Below, piece after piece: positions 12,055-24,513 of a DNA stretch of 64,000 bases. The stretch spans positions 124,001-188,000 of the forward strand of contig NZ_CP010907.1 in the NCBI RefSeq assembly GCF_000971765.1, read 5' to 3'. The notes below the pieces were generated by a model. It ran no database searches. It had not been told where the DNA came from and worked only from the letters and a program-made list of their open reading frames with translations. The DNA is from Candidatus Pantoea carbekii. GTDB taxonomy: Bacteria; Pseudomonadota; Gammaproteobacteria; Enterobacterales; Enterobacteriaceae. The position numbers and the translations under genes are program-made. Every line of letters starts with the position of its first letter. Position 1 is the first letter of the stretch.

Positions 12055-12894
12055 CTATGTTATGGATTTAACTACAGGAATCCAACTGACTGCAGCTCCG
12101 CAGTGATATCTAAGATCGATATAATTAATGTGTTTTTTCTTAATTTGAGCTTGGTGTTGCAATTCTGGATAAAGTTCAATAAAACGCTCTAAACGTTCTA
12201 TAATGCTATATTTCCCTAAATTGATGTGAATATTATTATTTATAATTAACTTCCAGGAGCCGTTTAATGTTATTGAAGTACTCTTTAGCATTAGGCGATT
12301 CAAATAGCTATTTTTTAAAACTTCTATTATCATTTGATAACCAACTAATGCTTCTTTTTCATGCTGTTCAGGTCCGTATAGTATCGGCAACTTTTCTTTG
12401 ACAAGACGATTTGTAGGGATAGAAAATGAAATACCATCCGCATCTATTAAACGCGACATATTCCAACGTACTATTGGTACAAACTCTACTAAATTGATTT
12501 TTAACCTATCAGACCGCTGTTTATTTACTCTAACATTTTTAATCCAGGGTAAAATTTTGATATTGTGTTTTATGATATTCATATTTGAAGATATGAAAGT
12601 TACTGGTAATCTGATTGACAAAATCGCATATTGGATGTCTTTATAGGTGGTGTAATGTATTTTTCCAGTTAATACTAACTTCGATAAAGGTAAATGTAAT
12701 TCATTTTTTATCCACTTCGATATCACTAATCCGCTAAATAACCAACCGATAATAATTAATAAACATATCATGCCAAATAATTTACTAGTAATATTGTTAT
12801 ATCTACAATGTATATATTGCTGTGCTTGTGCTTGTGCTTGTGCTTGTGCTTGTGCTATAAAATTTTGTCCTCGTCGTGCTACTGCTTTAGGCAT
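12055..12894 (-). CDS. ftsQ: Cell division protein FtsQ with an Ala-Gln repeat in its cytoplasmic tail
   Basis: A bitopic inner-membrane protein that joins FtsB and FtsL and links the early and late divisome. Length is 279 aa (E. coli 276). One membrane span lies at about residues 40-60. The POTRA-type region begins near LPLSKLVLTGKIHYTTY, and LPWIKNVRVNKQ, LKINLVEFVPIVRW and the C-terminal YIDLRYHCGAAVSW match the family. Residues 14-26 are six Ala-Gln units plus one Gln, encoded by a hexanucleotide tandem repeat at 12821-12856. This segment has no counterpart in E. coli FtsQ. The ATG at 12894 has GGAG about 12 bases upstream. Confidence 0.95.
   Translation of the reverse strand: MPKAVARRGQNFIAQAQAQAQAQAQQYIHCRYNNITSKLFGMICLLIIIGWLFSGLVISKWIKNELHLPLSKLVLTGKIHYTTYKDIQYAILSIRLPVTFISSNMNIIKHNIKILPWIKNVRVNKQRSDRLKINLVEFVPIVRWNMSRLIDADGISFSIPTNRLVKEKLPILYGPEQHEKEALVGYQMIIEVLKNSYLNRLMLKSTSITLNGSWKLIINNNIHINLGKYSIIERLERFIELYPELQHQAQIKKKHINYIDLRYHCGAAVSWIPVVKSIT
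12821..12856 (-). repeat. Hexanucleotide tandem repeat in ftsQ
   Basis: Six near-identical 6-base units (coding strand GCACAA, the last GCACAG) encode alternating Ala and Gln at residues 14-25. The unit length preserves the frame, so gain or loss of copies would change only tail length. The repeat lies in the cytoplasmic N-terminus before the membrane span. Confidence 0.9.
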
Positions 12895-13347
12895 ACTAAT
12901 GAATAAACTCCAAAACTCTAAGATTATTTTCTAGCTATTCGTATGAAAATTTCACTACGTCTTAATCAAGATATCAAGTTTTAAACACAATCAATTTCAC
13001 GTTAAGTGTTATAGTGCTATGTTATAGAATACATTTAACATATGTAGATTTATGTAATATATAGTTTAATTGTAAAATACATCTTTTATAAATTTGTTTT
13101 TCCTAATATTGTATGCAATGTATTCGAATAAACGGATTTAATATAATTGAAATATATAGATAAATTTTTTTAGCAATTACATTATTTTTATGAGCAACTT
13201 CTATGAATATTACATTGACAGTGTTTAGTAGAATATGATTAATTATCAAATATTTTTTTCATTTTTTGCCAATATGATCAGTCATTGTAAGAAGATTGTT
13301 TACAATATTAATGTTCACCTACTTCGTTCTTTTTTAAGATTTATTCG
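12895..13347. other. Gap in the dcw cluster where ddlB is missing
   Basis: About 450 bases between murC and ftsQ. In E. coli ddlB (D-Ala-D-Ala ligase) fills this place. Only AT-rich DNA is seen here. A tiny minus-strand frame starting at 13285 reads MTDHIGKK and then stops; its first three codons equal the start of E. coli ddlB, which could be a relic or chance. No other similarity to DdlB is readable. Confidence 0.6.
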
Positions 13348-14829
13348 TTAGAGTTCAGTATTAAGAAACTCTATTTTCACTTTAGGCTTTAAACGTATTT
13401 TGGCTAATTTACGTGCAAGCTGGCCGATATTACCTGCTCCTTGAACGATGATTAAATCATTACCAGTTAAAAATTTTGCTAATACTACTGGTAATATATC
13501 ATGTTCGGAAACTAAAATTGGATCCACTTTTCCGTATCTACGAACTGCACGACAGAGTGATTGACTATTGATTCCAGGTATAGCTGTTTCACCAGCTGAG
13601 TAAACGTCCAGCATTAGCAGTACATCAACCTGTGATAATACATTAACAAAATCATCAAATAGGTAGCAAGTACGTGTATAACGATGGGGTTGAAATATCA
13701 TGACGAGTTTTCTTTCAGGCCATCCAGCCCGTGCAGCTTTAATAGTAACATCTACTTCTGTAGGATGATGGCCATAATCATCAACTAATACCGCACTGCC
13801 TAAATGACCGTTCACCACTGTAGTATCGAATTCACCAAGTACATCGAAACGGCGTCTTGTCCCTTTAAAACTTTTTAAAGCGGCTAGAATAACGTTATCA
13901 CTAATGCTCTCGTCACTAGCTACTGCAACTGCGGCTGCCGCATTAAGAGCATTGTGACGACCTGGCGCGTTAAGTGTAACGTATAGTGTTGGCTTATTTT
14001 GACGAATAAGCATAAAATGTCCATTTATACCAGCTTGTTTATAGTTGCCAATACGGATATCAGCGTTATTGTCAAAGCCATATGTGGTAATTTGACGACG
14101 AATATATGGAATAAGATCTCGAATTACTGCGTCATCCACACACAATATTGCACGTCCATAGAATGGCAAATTATGTAAAAAATTAATGAACGTTTTTTTT
14201 AAGTTTTCAAAATTACCTTGATAAGCATCAATATGCTCTGCTTCAATATTAGTTACAACAACTACTATTGGCTGTAAATGCAAAAATGAAGCATCGCTTT
14301 CGTCTGCTTCTGCTATCAGATAACGGCTACTGCCAAGATGAGCATGTGTTCCAACAGATTTTACTAATCCACCATTAATGAAAGTAGGATCTAGACCACC
14401 TTGGGTGTAAATATTAGCTAACATTGCAGTTGTTGTCGTTTTCCCATGCGTTCCAGCAATTGCAATTCCATGACGAAAACGCATTAGCTCAGCAAGCATT
14501 TCGGCACGACTAATTATCGGGATACATAAATTACGTGCAGAAATTAACTCTGGATTATCTTGCGATATTGCGCTGGAAACTACAACTACACTTGCATTAT
14601 TAACGTTTTCTGGATGATGGTTAAAGAAAATAATAACACCTAAAGAAAGCAAATGTTGCGTCATTGGATTGCGTTTTAGATCAGACCCGCTAATATAATA
14701 GCCTTCATTAACCAATATTTCAGCAATACCACCCATTCCAGAACCACCAATACCGACAAAATGAATATGTCGAACAAAGCGCATTTCAGGTACAATAGAA
14801 CGCAATTTCGCTAATTTTTGTCTATCCAT
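13348..14829 (-). CDS. murC: UDP-N-acetylmuramate--L-alanine ligase
   Basis: Adds L-alanine to UDP-MurNAc, the first amino acid of the peptidoglycan stem peptide, in the cytoplasm. It has 493 residues (E. coli 491). The nucleotide-binding start [15 protein letters not shown], the ATP loop [18 protein letters not shown] and the C-terminal QPHRYTRT and GAGNIG stretches are all in place. It follows murG by 68 bases in the standard dcw order. The gene expected next, ddlB, is missing. Confidence 0.97.
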   Translation of the reverse strand: MDRQKLAKLRSIVPEMRFVRHIHFVGIGGSGMGGIAEILVNEGYYISGSDLKRNPMTQHLLSLGVIIFFNHHPENVNNASVVVVSSAISQDNPELISARNLCIPIISRAEMLAELMRFRHGIAIAGTHGKTTTTAMLANIYTQGGLDPTFINGGLVKSVGTHAHLGSSRYLIAEADESDASFLHLQPIVVVVTNIEAEHIDAYQGNFENLKKTFINFLHNLPFYGRAILCVDDAVIRDLIPYIRRQITTYGFDNNADIRIGNYKQAGINGHFMLIRQNKPTLYVTLNAPGRHNALNAAAAVAVASDESISDNVILAALKSFKGTRRRFDVLGEFDTTVVNGHLGSAVLVDDYGHHPTEVDVTIKAARAGWPERKLVMIFQPHRYTRTCYLFDDFVNVLSQVDVLLMLDVYSAGETAIPGINSQSLCRAVRRYGKVDPILVSEHDILPVVLAKFLTGNDLIIVQGAGNIGQLARKLAKIRLKPKVKIEFLNTEL

Positions 14830-14897
14830 CTATCTCTGTTACCTATTTTGCTGTCTATAACTTCTAAGATACAAATCAAGCTTGTTGATTTAATAAG

Positions 14898-15956
14898 TCA
14901 TTTTGCGATGCGTTTAATAACTTCAACTATTTTATCGGTTGAATCTAACATCGCAATTTTACGAGCTTTTTCTGCCATTGTTAATAATACGGTACGATTC
15001 CATTTGCATAGTGTAGTCACTATAGTCGCTGCATTAAAATGTGTTTGTTGAAAAATTTTTGCGGCACCTGCTCGTTCTAGTGGTAACGCATTTAAGTATT
15101 GCTGATTGTCCTTATGTCTAAATGGTACAAAAATTGCAGGTAAACCTACAGCGGCTATTTCACTCACAGTCAGTGCTCCAGAACGGCATATCACTATGTC
15201 CGTCCAAGCATAAGCCTCAGCTATATCGTCAATAAATTCAGTTATTTTATGTTGATGTTGCCCAATTATTTGATAAGCTTGTTGTACAATTTTTTTTGAA
15301 TTTTTTCCAGTTTGGTGCCATAAAACGGCATTGTGGCCTAATTCTTTTGCTACCAATGGCATAGTTTGATTCAAAATATGAGAGCCTTGGCTGCCACCTA
15401 GCACTAAAATGCGCATTGGACCAGTTCGTCCACTTAAACGTTCTGCAGGTAAAGGTAAAGCTAGTATATTAGCACGTATAGGATTACCTACTACATCAGC
15501 ATCAGGGAAGGCACCTGGAAATCCTTGTATTACACTATCAGCAATTTTTGCTAACCATCTATTAGTAAATCCAGGAACACTGTTTTGTTCATGCAACACA
15601 ATCGGTACATTATAACTCCAAGCTGCTAAACCACTAGGACCTGAAACATATCCACCGGTACCTAATGCTACATTTGGTTTCCATTTTTTTATAATGTTAT
15701 ATGCTTGTCGCCATGCATTTAAAATGTTCATTGGTGCCAATATATGAGTTGTAATACTTTTGCCACGGAGGGAATTAATACAAATAAATTCAATATTGAT
15801 GCCTTGTTGTGGTACTAAGTGCGCTTCCATATGATTAGCAGTGCCAATCCAACATATCTGCCAACCTTGTTTCATGAGATGCTGTGCAATCACTAGAGCC
15901 GGGAAAATGTGCCCACCGGTACCTCCGGCCATCACCATTAAACGCTTTTTAATCAT
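14898..15956 (-). CDS. murG: UDP-GlcNAc:lipid I N-acetylglucosaminyltransferase
   Basis: Converts lipid I to lipid II at the cytoplasmic face of the inner membrane. It has 352 residues (E. coli 355). The GT-B fold signature [13 protein letters not shown] is at the N-terminus. [23 protein letters not shown] and the donor-binding [23 protein letters not shown] region follow. Its start overlaps the ftsW stop by 4 bases (ATGA), so translation is probably coupled. Confidence 0.97.
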   Translation of the reverse strand: MIKKRLMVMAGGTGGHIFPALVIAQHLMKQGWQICWIGTANHMEAHLVPQQGINIEFICINSLRGKSITTHILAPMNILNAWRQAYNIIKKWKPNVALGTGGYVSGPSGLAAWSYNVPIVLHEQNSVPGFTNRWLAKIADSVIQGFPGAFPDADVVGNPIRANILALPLPAERLSGRTGPMRILVLGGSQGSHILNQTMPLVAKELGHNAVLWHQTGKNSKKIVQQAYQIIGQHQHKITEFIDDIAEAYAWTDIVICRSGALTVSEIAAVGLPAIFVPFRHKDNQQYLNALPLERAGAAKIFQQTHFNAATIVTTLCKWNRTVLLTMAEKARKIAMLDSTDKIVEVIKRIAK

Positions 15957-17167
15957 CGTGTAATTCGATTACATAAATGCATTTTTGCTAAACGGGTTTC
16001 ATAATCTGTACGTAATAAACATACAATAGCGGTTGCAATAATGATGAAACTTGATCCACCATAGCTAATTAGAGGAAGTGTTAAACCTTTAGTTGGCAAC
16101 ATCCCTGAAGCTGAACCAATATTAACCAATACCTGTAAGCTAAACCATATACCTATTGAACATGCTAAAAAACCAGAAAAATTTTGATTCATCTCTAAAG
16201 CACGTCGACCAATTGACAAAGCACGAAGAGCTACGAAACATATCATTAATAATACTAGTACTACACCAACATAACCTAACTCTTCTCCGAGAATCGAAAA
16301 AATAAAATCGGTATATGATTCTGGTAAATACTCCAATTTTTGAACTGAATTACCTAGACCTTGTCCCCATAATTGCCCTCTACCGAAAGCCATAAGTGAT
16401 TGTGTTAATTGATAACCACTACCGAAGGGATCGTGCCATGGGTTCCAAAACGAGATAATACGATGAAGACGATAGGGTTTAGCAATGATGAGAGGCATTA
16501 CTATTAAAATACTGGACATGATAATAATGATATATTGCCAAACTTTGGCACCTACAAGGAATAACATTACAAGAGTAGTTACAAATAAAACGATCGCAGT
16601 TCCAAAATCCGGTTCTGCCAAAAGAAGCAATGATAATAATATCATTATAGTTATTGGCTTACAAAAACCCCAAAAATTATTACGTACTTCGTCAACTTTG
16701 CGTACAAAATAACTAGCAAGATAACAGCATAATGAGAATTTTGATAATTCTCCTGGTTGAATACGAAATGGACCTAGAGGAATCCAACGTGATGCACCAT
16801 TTACTGCAATCCCTATAATTAATACAAAAATAAGCATAAAAACTGATAAGATAAGCATTATATTGCTATAACGTTGCCAAAAATGCATTGGTAAACGTAA
16901 TGTAATAATCACTATACTAAAAGCTATTGCAATATACAAAATATGACGTTTGGTAAAATAAAAGGGATCTTCGTTCAAATGCTCACTGGTAGGCATGGAA
17001 GCTGACGTTATCATAATTAATCCAATAATAGTTAAACCAAAAGTAAGCAATAGCAAAGTTCGATCATATAATACTACCGATACGTTATTATGTTTACATA
17101 CATTCTTAATCCAATGTTTAAAACATAGAGGTAAAAGATGCGCAATATGTATCTTACTGATTCTCAT
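15953..17167 (-). CDS. ftsW: Septal peptidoglycan glycosyltransferase FtsW (SEDS family)
   Basis: A polytopic inner-membrane enzyme that polymerises lipid II at the septum with the transpeptidase FtsI. It has 404 residues (E. coli 414) and about ten hydrophobic spans. SEDS landmarks are [21 protein letters not shown] and the catalytic-Asp loop [13 protein letters not shown], with a late [10 protein letters not shown] motif. Its start overlaps murD's stop by one base (TAATG), and its stop overlaps murG's start. Confidence 0.96.
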   Translation of the reverse strand: MRISKIHIAHLLPLCFKHWIKNVCKHNNVSVVLYDRTLLLLTFGLTIIGLIMITSASMPTSEHLNEDPFYFTKRHILYIAIAFSIVIITLRLPMHFWQRYSNIMLILSVFMLIFVLIIGIAVNGASRWIPLGPFRIQPGELSKFSLCCYLASYFVRKVDEVRNNFWGFCKPITIMILLSLLLLAEPDFGTAIVLFVTTLVMLFLVGAKVWQYIIIIMSSILIVMPLIIAKPYRLHRIISFWNPWHDPFGSGYQLTQSLMAFGRGQLWGQGLGNSVQKLEYLPESYTDFIFSILGEELGYVGVVLVLLMICFVALRALSIGRRALEMNQNFSGFLACSIGIWFSLQVLVNIGSASGMLPTKGLTLPLISYGGSSFIIIATAIVCLLRTDYETRLAKMHLCNRITR

Positions 17168-18492
17168 TAACCTAACTCCTTTGCTAGTTTTGTAAATATA
17201 TCCCCTCTTTGTTCGAAATTTTGGAATTGATCGAAGCTAGCACAAGCTGGTGATAACAAAACTATGTCTCCGGATTTTACTTGCAACGCTACTTGTTCCA
17301 TAGCTTGTTGAAGCGTTTCAGTAAGTGTAGTAATTTCTGGCCTCAACTGAGCTAATATATGACCATCAATGCCAAAGCAAAATAATCTTAAATATTCTAC
17401 CTGTAAATATTCTTTTAATGATTTAAAATCCGTTCCTTTTCCTTCTCCACCTAATAGAAGCCATAATACACCCTTCTTTATACGTAATGCTTTTAAAGCA
17501 GCGTGAGTACTACTAACATTGGTGGCTTTAGAATCGTTAATCCAACGAACACCATTAGCTTGGTGTACTAATTGAAAACGATGTGGTAAACCAGAAAAAT
17601 TAGCTAACGCTGATAGACTAAAAGTACGTGGAATAGAAGCAGCATCCGCTAACGCCAATGCGGCTAGGGCATTAACATAGTTATGATAGCCTATTAATTT
17701 TAATTTTTTAGTATTAATAACTTTTTTGCCTTTTATCTGTAGCCAGATGTTTTCTCCTTGCTGTGTCAGGCAATAATCTCCAGTATTGATACCGAAACTG
17801 ATGTAAGACTTATTGATACTATTTGTTGGTATAGTCATATTATCGTTAGCATTAAAAATACATACTTCAGCATGTTTATAAATGCGTAGCTTAGCAGAAC
17901 GATATTGTTGTAAATCTTGTGAATATCGATCCATATGATCTTCTTGAATATTTAATATAGTTGCTACCATAGGTTTTAAACTATAAGTTGTTTGTAGTTG
18001 AAAACTGGAAAGTTCTAATACATAAAGGTTTGATACAGAATTAAATTCTAATAATTTTAAAATAGGTAATCCAATGTTTCCACCTACGCTCACCGACCAA
18101 TTTGCAGCTCGTGCCATTTCGCTTAATAGCATCGTAACAGTGCTTTTTCCATTAGAACCAGTAATTGCAACAATCGGTGCGTTTACTTCACGACAAAATA
18201 ATTCAATATCACCTATTAACTCGATACCTGATTGATTAATTTCTTGAAATATTGGATCAATCAACGCAATTCCAGGACTCACAATAACTAGATCGCTTGT
18301 TAGCAACCAACGTCTATTGATTCCACCGCAATAAAATTCTATATTTTTCGGCAATTTTTTCAAACCCGGCGGTGACATACGAGTGTCCATAATGCGTGGT
18401 ATCACACCTTTAGCTAAAAAAAAATCAACACATGAAAGACCTGTTAACCCCATTCCAATAATAACAACTTTTTTGCCTTTATAATCAGCCAT
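17167..18492 (-). CDS. murD: UDP-N-acetylmuramoylalanine--D-glutamate ligase
   Basis: Adds D-glutamate to UDP-MurNAc-L-Ala. It has 441 residues (E. coli 438). The N-terminal dinucleotide-like [13 protein letters not shown], the ATP loop [12 protein letters not shown], the HRFQLV and WINDSKATN segments and [11 protein letters not shown] near the end identify the family. It follows mraY with a single base between, and overlaps ftsW by one base. The tight packing supports one long dcw transcript. Confidence 0.97.
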   Translation of the reverse strand: MADYKGKKVVIIGMGLTGLSCVDFFLAKGVIPRIMDTRMSPPGLKKLPKNIEFYCGGINRRWLLTSDLVIVSPGIALIDPIFQEINQSGIELIGDIELFCREVNAPIVAITGSNGKSTVTMLLSEMARAANWSVSVGGNIGLPILKLLEFNSVSNLYVLELSSFQLQTTYSLKPMVATILNIQEDHMDRYSQDLQQYRSAKLRIYKHAEVCIFNANDNMTIPTNSINKSYISFGINTGDYCLTQQGENIWLQIKGKKVINTKKLKLIGYHNYVNALAALALADAASIPRTFSLSALANFSGLPHRFQLVHQANGVRWINDSKATNVSSTHAALKALRIKKGVLWLLLGGEGKGTDFKSLKEYLQVEYLRLFCFGIDGHILAQLRPEITTLTETLQQAMEQVALQVKSGDIVLLSPACASFDQFQNFEQRGDIFTKLAKELG

Positions 18493-18493
18493 A

Positions 18494-19576
18494 TTAACGT
18501 AACTTAAGTGTCGTTAAACCCATTAATACGAATAGGAACGAAATAATTCCAAAACGTGTAATTAAACGCGGTTCTGGACAACCTTTCAATTCGTAATGGT
18601 GGTGAAGAGGTGCCATACGAAAAATTCGTTGACCACGAAGCTTAAATGATACTACTTGCATAATCACGGACAAAGTTTCAAGCACAAATATACCGCCCAT
18701 TATTGCTAATAAGCATTCTTGACGTAAAAGTACGGCTAGCATTCCTAAAGCGCCGCCTAATGCTAATGAACCTACGTCACCCATAAATAATTGCGCTGGA
18801 TAAGTATTAAACCATAAAAAACCTAGTCCTGATCCGACAATTGCAGTACAGACAATCATTAATTCACTAGCGTAATGCAAATAAGGAATATGTAAATTTT
18901 GAGAACATTGTAAATTACCAGTTAACCAGGCTACTAATGCTAAACCAGTCGCGACAAATACTGTAGACAGAATTGCAAGACCATCAAGACCATCAGTCAA
19001 GTTAACAGCATTACCGCTACCAACAATCACAAAATAGGTTAATAGAATATAAAATAATCCTAATTGAGGCATAATATTTTTACAAAACGGTATAACCAAT
19101 TGCGTTGCAGCCGTATCTTTACCTGTGAAATATAGTCCAAAAGATATACCAAACGTAATGATAGACATCCAAAAGTATTTCCAGTAAGCAGTAAGACCTC
19201 TAGTATTTCCACGTACTATTTTACGATAATCATCAAAAAAACCAATAACACCAAAACTAATGAGAATAATTAGTACATACCAAATATACGGATTAGCAAG
19301 ATAAGCCCATGTTAATACGGATACAGTAATGGATATTAGAATCATAAGTCCACCCATAGTTGGTGTGGCAAGTTTGTTAAAATGCGACTGAGGACCGTCG
19401 TAACGTACAATCTGATAAATCTGTCGTTTCTGTAACCAAACGATTAAATGTGGTCCTATCCATAAAGAAATAAAGAATGCAGTTAACAAACTTAAAAAAG
19501 CACGAAAAATTAAATATGACAATATGTTACAGTCTGAATACAAAGAGACTAAAGATTTTGCTAACCAAACTAGCAT
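18494..19576 (-). CDS. mraY: Phospho-MurNAc-pentapeptide translocase MraY
   Basis: Transfers phospho-MurNAc-pentapeptide to undecaprenyl phosphate to make lipid I in the inner membrane. The length of 360 residues equals E. coli MraY, with about ten membrane spans. Catalytic acidic motifs are [18 protein letters not shown] and FMGDVGSLA; the histidine motif APLHHHYE is also present. Its start overlaps the murF 3' end by 7 bases. Confidence 0.97.
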   Translation of the reverse strand: MLVWLAKSLVSLYSDCNILSYLIFRAFLSLLTAFFISLWIGPHLIVWLQKRQIYQIVRYDGPQSHFNKLATPTMGGLMILISITVSVLTWAYLANPYIWYVLIILISFGVIGFFDDYRKIVRGNTRGLTAYWKYFWMSIITFGISFGLYFTGKDTAATQLVIPFCKNIMPQLGLFYILLTYFVIVGSGNAVNLTDGLDGLAILSTVFVATGLALVAWLTGNLQCSQNLHIPYLHYASELMIVCTAIVGSGLGFLWFNTYPAQLFMGDVGSLALGGALGMLAVLLRQECLLAIMGGIFVLETLSVIMQVVSFKLRGQRIFRMAPLHHHYELKGCPEPRLITRFGIISFLFVLMGLTTLKLR

Positions 19577-20931
19577 ATTCTCTTCTCCTGTAAACTTTGT
19601 ACTATCTGATTCATATTGGTATTACGTGAACCTTTAATTAAGATAGTAATTTTTTGATGTTCAGATAGTAAAGTCCACAAATGTTTAATTAAAGCTGATT
19701 TTTGAGTAAAATGTTGACCTTTTTCACTAATATCACTGATTATTTGACTTAATTTCCCAATACTTAATACACAATCAATATGTGAATTTTTAACTATTTT
19801 TCCAATTTGCGCATGGTATGATTCAGCTTTTTTGCCTAATTCCAACATATCTGCGACTACTAAGACACAAAAACCAGTTGTATCGCTTAGTATTTGAATA
19901 GCAGCAAGCATAGAAGAGACATTAGCGTTATAACTATCATCAAGCAGTAATTTATTATCTGCTAAATAAATGGGATAAAGACGTCCATAAATCGGCTTTA
20001 GCATTTTAAAAGCACTCTGAATAGCGATCAATGGTGCATCTACTGACATAGCAAGTGCTGATGCAGCTAGTGCATTACTAACGTTATGGTAACCAACTAG
20101 CGGTATTTCAATAGAAATGTTGCCACGAGGTGTATGTAACATAAACTGGGTAGTATTGGTACTCATAGTAATATTACTTGCACGAAATTCAGCATCGGTC
20201 ATTTCATTTAACGAAAAACGCCATAGCTTTTTATTAGCTAATTGTAATTTCCATTTAGTCAAATCGTTACTTTCAGCATTAATAATGCTAGTGCCATTTT
20301 CTAATAAACCACTAAAAATTTCACTTTTAGCACTTGACACACCAGTCAGAGAACCGAAACCTTCTAAATGTGCTTCTGATAAATTATTAATCAATGCACT
20401 TTCCGGGCGAACTAAATTAGTAGTATAAGCAATTTCGCCGTGATGATTAGCACCAATCTCAATAACCGCGTAATCATGCGTTTCATTAAGAGACATCAAT
20501 GTGATAGGAACACCAATGTGGTTATTTAAATTGTCTACCGTAGATACGGTTTCTCCACATTGACGTAAAATCATTGCTGTCATCTCTTTTACAGAAGTTT
20601 TCCCTGATGAACCTGTTAGCGCCACTACACGTGCTTTCGCTTGTTGACGTACCCAGGAACCTAATTGGCCAAGAGCAAAATTTGTGTCATATACTACAAC
20701 TTGTGAAACGTCAACTGGTAGAAATTTATTTGCTAGTATTGCATGCGCACCCTTGACTATTGCATCGAATGCAAAGTTATTCCCATTAAAATATTCACCA
20801 ATCAATGCAATAAATAGGCTTCCTTTTGTAACTTTACGACTATCTATTGTAACGTTTTTAATAATTAAATTAGAACCATATAATTTTCCACCACTAATTT
20901 TTGCCAATGTTTTAAGGGAAATGGGAATCAT
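19570..20931 (-). CDS. murF: UDP-MurNAc-tripeptide--D-alanyl-D-alanine ligase
   Basis: Attaches D-Ala-D-Ala to UDP-MurNAc-tripeptide. It has 453 residues from the ATG at 20931, matching E. coli (452). The frame continues 32 codons upstream into murE, but the family start aligns with [15 protein letters not shown] and that ATG lies one base after the murE stop. The ATP loop is [23 protein letters not shown] and [13 protein letters not shown] are also conserved. Its substrate D-Ala-D-Ala needs a Ddl ligase, and ddlB is absent from this cluster. Confidence 0.96.
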   Translation of the reverse strand: MIPISLKTLAKISGGKLYGSNLIIKNVTIDSRKVTKGSLFIALIGEYFNGNNFAFDAIVKGAHAILANKFLPVDVSQVVVYDTNFALGQLGSWVRQQAKARVVALTGSSGKTSVKEMTAMILRQCGETVSTVDNLNNHIGVPITLMSLNETHDYAVIEIGANHHGEIAYTTNLVRPESALINNLSEAHLEGFGSLTGVSSAKSEIFSGLLENGTSIINAESNDLTKWKLQLANKKLWRFSLNEMTDAEFRASNITMSTNTTQFMLHTPRGNISIEIPLVGYHNVSNALAASALAMSVDAPLIAIQSAFKMLKPIYGRLYPIYLADNKLLLDDSYNANVSSMLAAIQILSDTTGFCVLVVADMLELGKKAESYHAQIGKIVKNSHIDCVLSIGKLSQIISDISEKGQHFTQKSALIKHLWTLLSEHQKITILIKGSRNTNMNQIVQSLQEKRIC

Positions 20932-20932
20932 A

Positions 20933-22417
20933 TTATATGCCAAGTAAATTTCTAACAATGTGACTGTCTGAATGATACAAATATTCTTTTCCAAAAATTT
21001 GATAATTTTCGTGACCTTTTCCAGCAATCAAAATAATATCATTTGTTTTAGCTTGCATCACAATTTTGCTAATAGCTTGTGTACGGTTTTGCAAAACATG
21101 AACATTATTTAAGTTATTGAATCCCAAAAGAATATCGTTAATAATAGACATTGATTTCTCATGACGAGGATTATCATCAGTAATGATTACAGTATCAGAA
21201 AATTTTTCTGCAATAGCGCCCATTAATGGTCGTTTGCCTTTATCGCGATCACCACCGCAACCAAATATGCACCATAGTTGACCTCTACAATGTAGACGAG
21301 CTGTTATTAATGCTCTTTTTAATGCGTCTGGTGTATGGGCATAATCGATAATTACTAAAGGTCTGTCTTTGACAACAAATGTTTGCATACGTCCACATAT
21401 TGGCTGAAGTCGAGACGCATAGGCGATTAAAGAATTTAATGGATAATTGAGAACTAATAATGTTGTTAGCGCTAACAGTAAATTACTAGCATTACATGCT
21501 CCTATTAATCTGCTATTAAGTTCACCGTTGCCCCAGCTAGAGCGAAAAGCAATACGTGTAAAGTCGTGATAATAATTTATAGAAGTAGCTTTAACCCATT
21601 GATTATAAAAATTTTTTTTAAAATTATTTTCTAATGTAACAGCCACTGCATCTGGTAGTTTCTTCAACCAACGACGGCCTACTTCATCATCTGCATTGAT
21701 AATAATTTTATCGACTTGATGTTTAGAAAATAATAGCCATTTTGCTAATTCATAGGCTTGCATATTACCGTGATAATCGAGATGATCGCGGCTCAAATTT
21801 GTAAATATCGCAACATTAAATCGTAGATCAGAAACACGATACTGTATTAAAGCATGTGAAGACACTTCCATTACTGCTAAAGTTGCATTTTTTCTTATTA
21901 GATTATGTAGAAAATGCTGTATATCTACAGCAGAGTCTGTGGTGTTTTTTGTTAACGTTAATTGTCCATAAAGACCATTGCCCATAGTACCCATAATTGC
22001 GCTATTTTCACCTAACATATTAGCCCATTGTGCAACTAGATGTGTAATTGTAGTTTTACCATTAGTACCGGTTACACCAATTAATTTCAATTTATTCGAA
22101 GGTTGTTGATAAAAACGTCCAGCAAGCTTAGAAAGATTCTCGGATAGATGGTTTAAATAAATAATAGGGACACCATTTCTTTGTAAAATGTTTCCATTTT
22201 TTCTTTTATCTTCTGCTTCAGCAATTACTGCTACTGCACCTCTATCAATGGCTTGGGAAATAAAAAAACGCCCATCAGTATTATGACCTTTTACAGCAAT
22301 AAATAAGTCGCCCGAATGAATAGCACGACTATCCAATGTTATATGACGAATTGGACAAGCTAATAAGCCTCGGATGATCCAAGGACTAAGTAAATTAGAT
22401 AAATTACGATTCGTCAC
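20933..22417 (-). CDS. murE: UDP-MurNAc-tripeptide synthetase (meso-diaminopimelate-adding)
   Basis: Adds meso-diaminopimelate to UDP-MurNAc-L-Ala-D-Glu. Three start codons are possible: TTG 22432, ATG 22429 and GTG 22417. GTG 22417 is preferred because GAGGG lies 5 bases upstream and the protein then begins VTNRNL, aligning with the E. coli start and giving 494 aa (E. coli 495). The ATP loop [14 protein letters not shown] and SRDHLDYHG are present. The DNPRHE motif specifies diaminopimelate rather than lysine. The ATG at 22429 would overlap the ftsI stop by one base. Confidence 0.93.
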   Translation of the reverse strand: MTNRNLSNLLSPWIIRGLLACPIRHITLDSRAIHSGDLFIAVKGHNTDGRFFISQAIDRGAVAVIAEAEDKRKNGNILQRNGVPIIYLNHLSENLSKLAGRFYQQPSNKLKLIGVTGTNGKTTITHLVAQWANMLGENSAIMGTMGNGLYGQLTLTKNTTDSAVDIQHFLHNLIRKNATLAVMEVSSHALIQYRVSDLRFNVAIFTNLSRDHLDYHGNMQAYELAKWLLFSKHQVDKIIINADDEVGRRWLKKLPDAVAVTLENNFKKNFYNQWVKATSINYYHDFTRIAFRSSWGNGELNSRLIGACNASNLLLALTTLLVLNYPLNSLIAYASRLQPICGRMQTFVVKDRPLVIIDYAHTPDALKRALITARLHCRGQLWCIFGCGGDRDKGKRPLMGAIAEKFSDTVIITDDNPRHEKSMSIINDILLGFNNLNNVHVLQNRTQAISKIVMQAKTNDIILIAGKGHENYQIFGKEYLYHSDSHIVRNLLGI

Positions 22418-22428
22418 TTCATCCCTCA

Positions 22429-24168
22429 TCAATGATTGTTAGGTGAATCGTTATTGAATAATGCATCAGGTAAAATATTCATTGTACGTAATACATTACC
22501 CATAATAGTACTAAATATTGGTGCAGCAACTGCACCACCATAATACTGACCGGCTTTTGGATCATTGATTACTACTACCATGGCTAAACGAGGATGACTA
22601 GCTGGCACTACGCCTGCAGTATAGGCGATATATTTGTTAATATAATGGCCATTAGGTCCTTGTTTTTTTACAGTTCCTGTTTTAATCGCAATGCGATAAC
22701 CTTTGATAGCAGCTTTTTCACCAACTCCACCAGGTAAGGCTACACTTTCCATCATGTGAATTACTTTTTTAACTAAATTTTTTGGAAAGACACGTTTTCC
22801 GATTATCGGTGTATTAATTTTAATAATTGATAAAGGATGATTAATACCGTAACTACCAATAGTTGCATAAACTCGTGCTAATTGTAATGGTGTCACCATT
22901 AATCCATAACCAAAAGAAAATGTAACTCTTTCTATATCTGACCGCTGTTGTCTTGTAGGATACAAGCCTTTGCTTTCTCCAACTAATCCTAAATTAGTTG
23001 GTTCGCCAAGACCAAATTGCTTATAACTGTGTAATAATGCTGAAGAAGGCATCGCTAATGCTAAATGTGACACTCCAACATTACTTGATTTTTGTAAAAT
23101 TCCCGTCAATGTTAATTCACGATAGCAAACTACATCTTTAATTTCATAGCCATGAATACGATAAGGAAAAGTATTTAATACACTGTTTTCTTTTACTACT
23201 CCTTTTTGTAAAGCGGTCATAATTACCATTGGTTTGACGGTAGAGCCTGGTTCAAACATATCAGTAATAGCGCGGTTACGGATAATTTCTTGAGAAGTAT
23301 TACCAAGATGATTCGGGTTATAAGTTGGGCTATTTGCCATTGCAAGTACTTCGCCGGTATTGATATCTATTAATACTACTGTCCCTGATTCAGCTTTATT
23401 AAAGTACACAGCATTACTTAATTCTCGATAAACGATTTCTTGCAGGTGTGCGTCAATACTTAACATTAAATCATGAATAGTGCTACTATTTTTGGAAGAA
23501 ATATTTTCAATCACATGACCATAGAGATCTTTGCGCACAATCCGTTTTCCTGATTTTCCTGTCAAAACATTATTAAAACTTTTCTCAATTCCTTCAATAC
23601 CTTGACCATCAATATTCGTAAAACCAATTAAGTGTGAAATAGCATGTCCAGTCGGGTAATAACGGCGTGATTCTTTACGTAAAAAAAGATATGGTAACTT
23701 CAAGTTTTTTATGTATTCGCTAATTGATAAACTAACTTGACGTGTTAAATATAAAAAGCGCCGTTTTGGATTAGCATTAATTTTTTTAATTAAATCTTCT
23801 AATGGAATAGATAATACTTTTGAAAGCGCTTTCCAATGACTATTGGATAATATATCTCCTAAATGTTCTTTAAGCTTTTTTGGATCAATCCAAATTGCAT
23901 TTACTGGTACACTAACCGCTAATGGACGACCTATACGATCTTTAATAATTCCGCGTTCGTTAAGTGTTGGCTGTATTCGTAGTGAACGCAAATCTCCCTC
24001 TTGTATTAATTTATTATCATTAATTATTTGCAACCAAGTTACGCGTGCTAGTAAACTAATAAATGCCAATAAAATGCAACTATATATTAATACAAAACGT
24101 TCTTTTAAAAAAATAAATTCATTTTTTTGTTTTTTTAATTTTAACGTTTTGCTTATATTATTTATCAA
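22429..24168 (-). CDS. ftsI: Septal transpeptidase FtsI (PBP3)
   Basis: The penicillin-binding protein that cross-links septal peptidoglycan, anchored in the inner membrane and working with FtsW. It has 579 residues (E. coli 588). An N-terminal membrane anchor lies at about residues 25-45. The catalytic triad motifs are EPGSTVKP (active-site serine), SSN in [14 protein letters not shown], and KTGT in AIKTGTVKK. No ATG precedes the conserved region, so TTG at 24168 is taken as the start; AGGA lies 10 bases before it. It is separated from ftsL by 12 bases. Confidence 0.94.
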   Translation of the reverse strand: MINNISKTLKLKKQKNEFIFLKERFVLIYSCILLAFISLLARVTWLQIINDNKLIQEGDLRSLRIQPTLNERGIIKDRIGRPLAVSVPVNAIWIDPKKLKEHLGDILSNSHWKALSKVLSIPLEDLIKKINANPKRRFLYLTRQVSLSISEYIKNLKLPYLFLRKESRRYYPTGHAISHLIGFTNIDGQGIEGIEKSFNNVLTGKSGKRIVRKDLYGHVIENISSKNSSTIHDLMLSIDAHLQEIVYRELSNAVYFNKAESGTVVLIDINTGEVLAMANSPTYNPNHLGNTSQEIIRNRAITDMFEPGSTVKPMVIMTALQKGVVKENSVLNTFPYRIHGYEIKDVVCYRELTLTGILQKSSNVGVSHLALAMPSSALLHSYKQFGLGEPTNLGLVGESKGLYPTRQQRSDIERVTFSFGYGLMVTPLQLARVYATIGSYGINHPLSIIKINTPIIGKRVFPKNLVKKVIHMMESVALPGGVGEKAAIKGYRIAIKTGTVKKQGPNGHYINKYIAYTAGVVPASHPRLAMVVVINDPKAGQYYGGAVAAPIFSTIMGNVLRTMNILPDALFNNDSPNNH

Positions 24169-24180
24169 AATCTGTAATTC

Positions 24181-24513
24181 CTAATTTTTAATATTTCTTT
24201 TTAAAATAACATGTTCTTCAAAAGGGCTGATATTTTTCATATGTAGCTTATCAATTGCTATACGCTCAATTCGGTTTTGATCTCCAAGATAATTTTCTTC
24301 TAGAATGAGATTTCGCCATTCAATATCTAATGCATTAGTTTCTGATATTAATTGTTCATGTTTTGAAATCATAAGTCGTGTTTTATGTGTAATATTTATT
24401 ACAAGTACTGATGATATTAAAATTGCAACTAATAAAACGGCAAGTATTTTGTTAATTTGTAAGAGATCATGACTGATAATACATGGTAAATTATAATATC
24501 CATTTATGTTCAT
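24181..24513 (-). CDS. ftsL: Cell division protein FtsL
   Basis: A small bitopic inner-membrane protein of the FtsQLB complex that activates FtsWI. It has 110 residues (E. coli 121). A hydrophobic span at about residues 22-42 is followed by a heptad-like periplasmic coil ([22 protein letters not shown]). Sequence identity to E. coli is modest, as is usual for FtsL. The call rests on the span-plus-coil architecture, the position between rsmH and ftsI, and the E. coli-like W-R-NL-LEE stretch. Its ATG overlaps the rsmH stop by 4 bases (ATGA). Confidence 0.9.
   Translation of the reverse strand: MNINGYYNLPCIISHDLLQINKILAVLLVAILISSVLVINITHKTRLMISKHEQLISETNALDIEWRNLILEENYLGDQNRIERIAIDKLHMKNISPFEEHVILKRNIKN

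Noticed and set aside
20932-21027. 32-codon N-terminal extension of murF
   Set aside because: It lies inside murE, has no similarity to MurF, and the family start ATG is at 20931.
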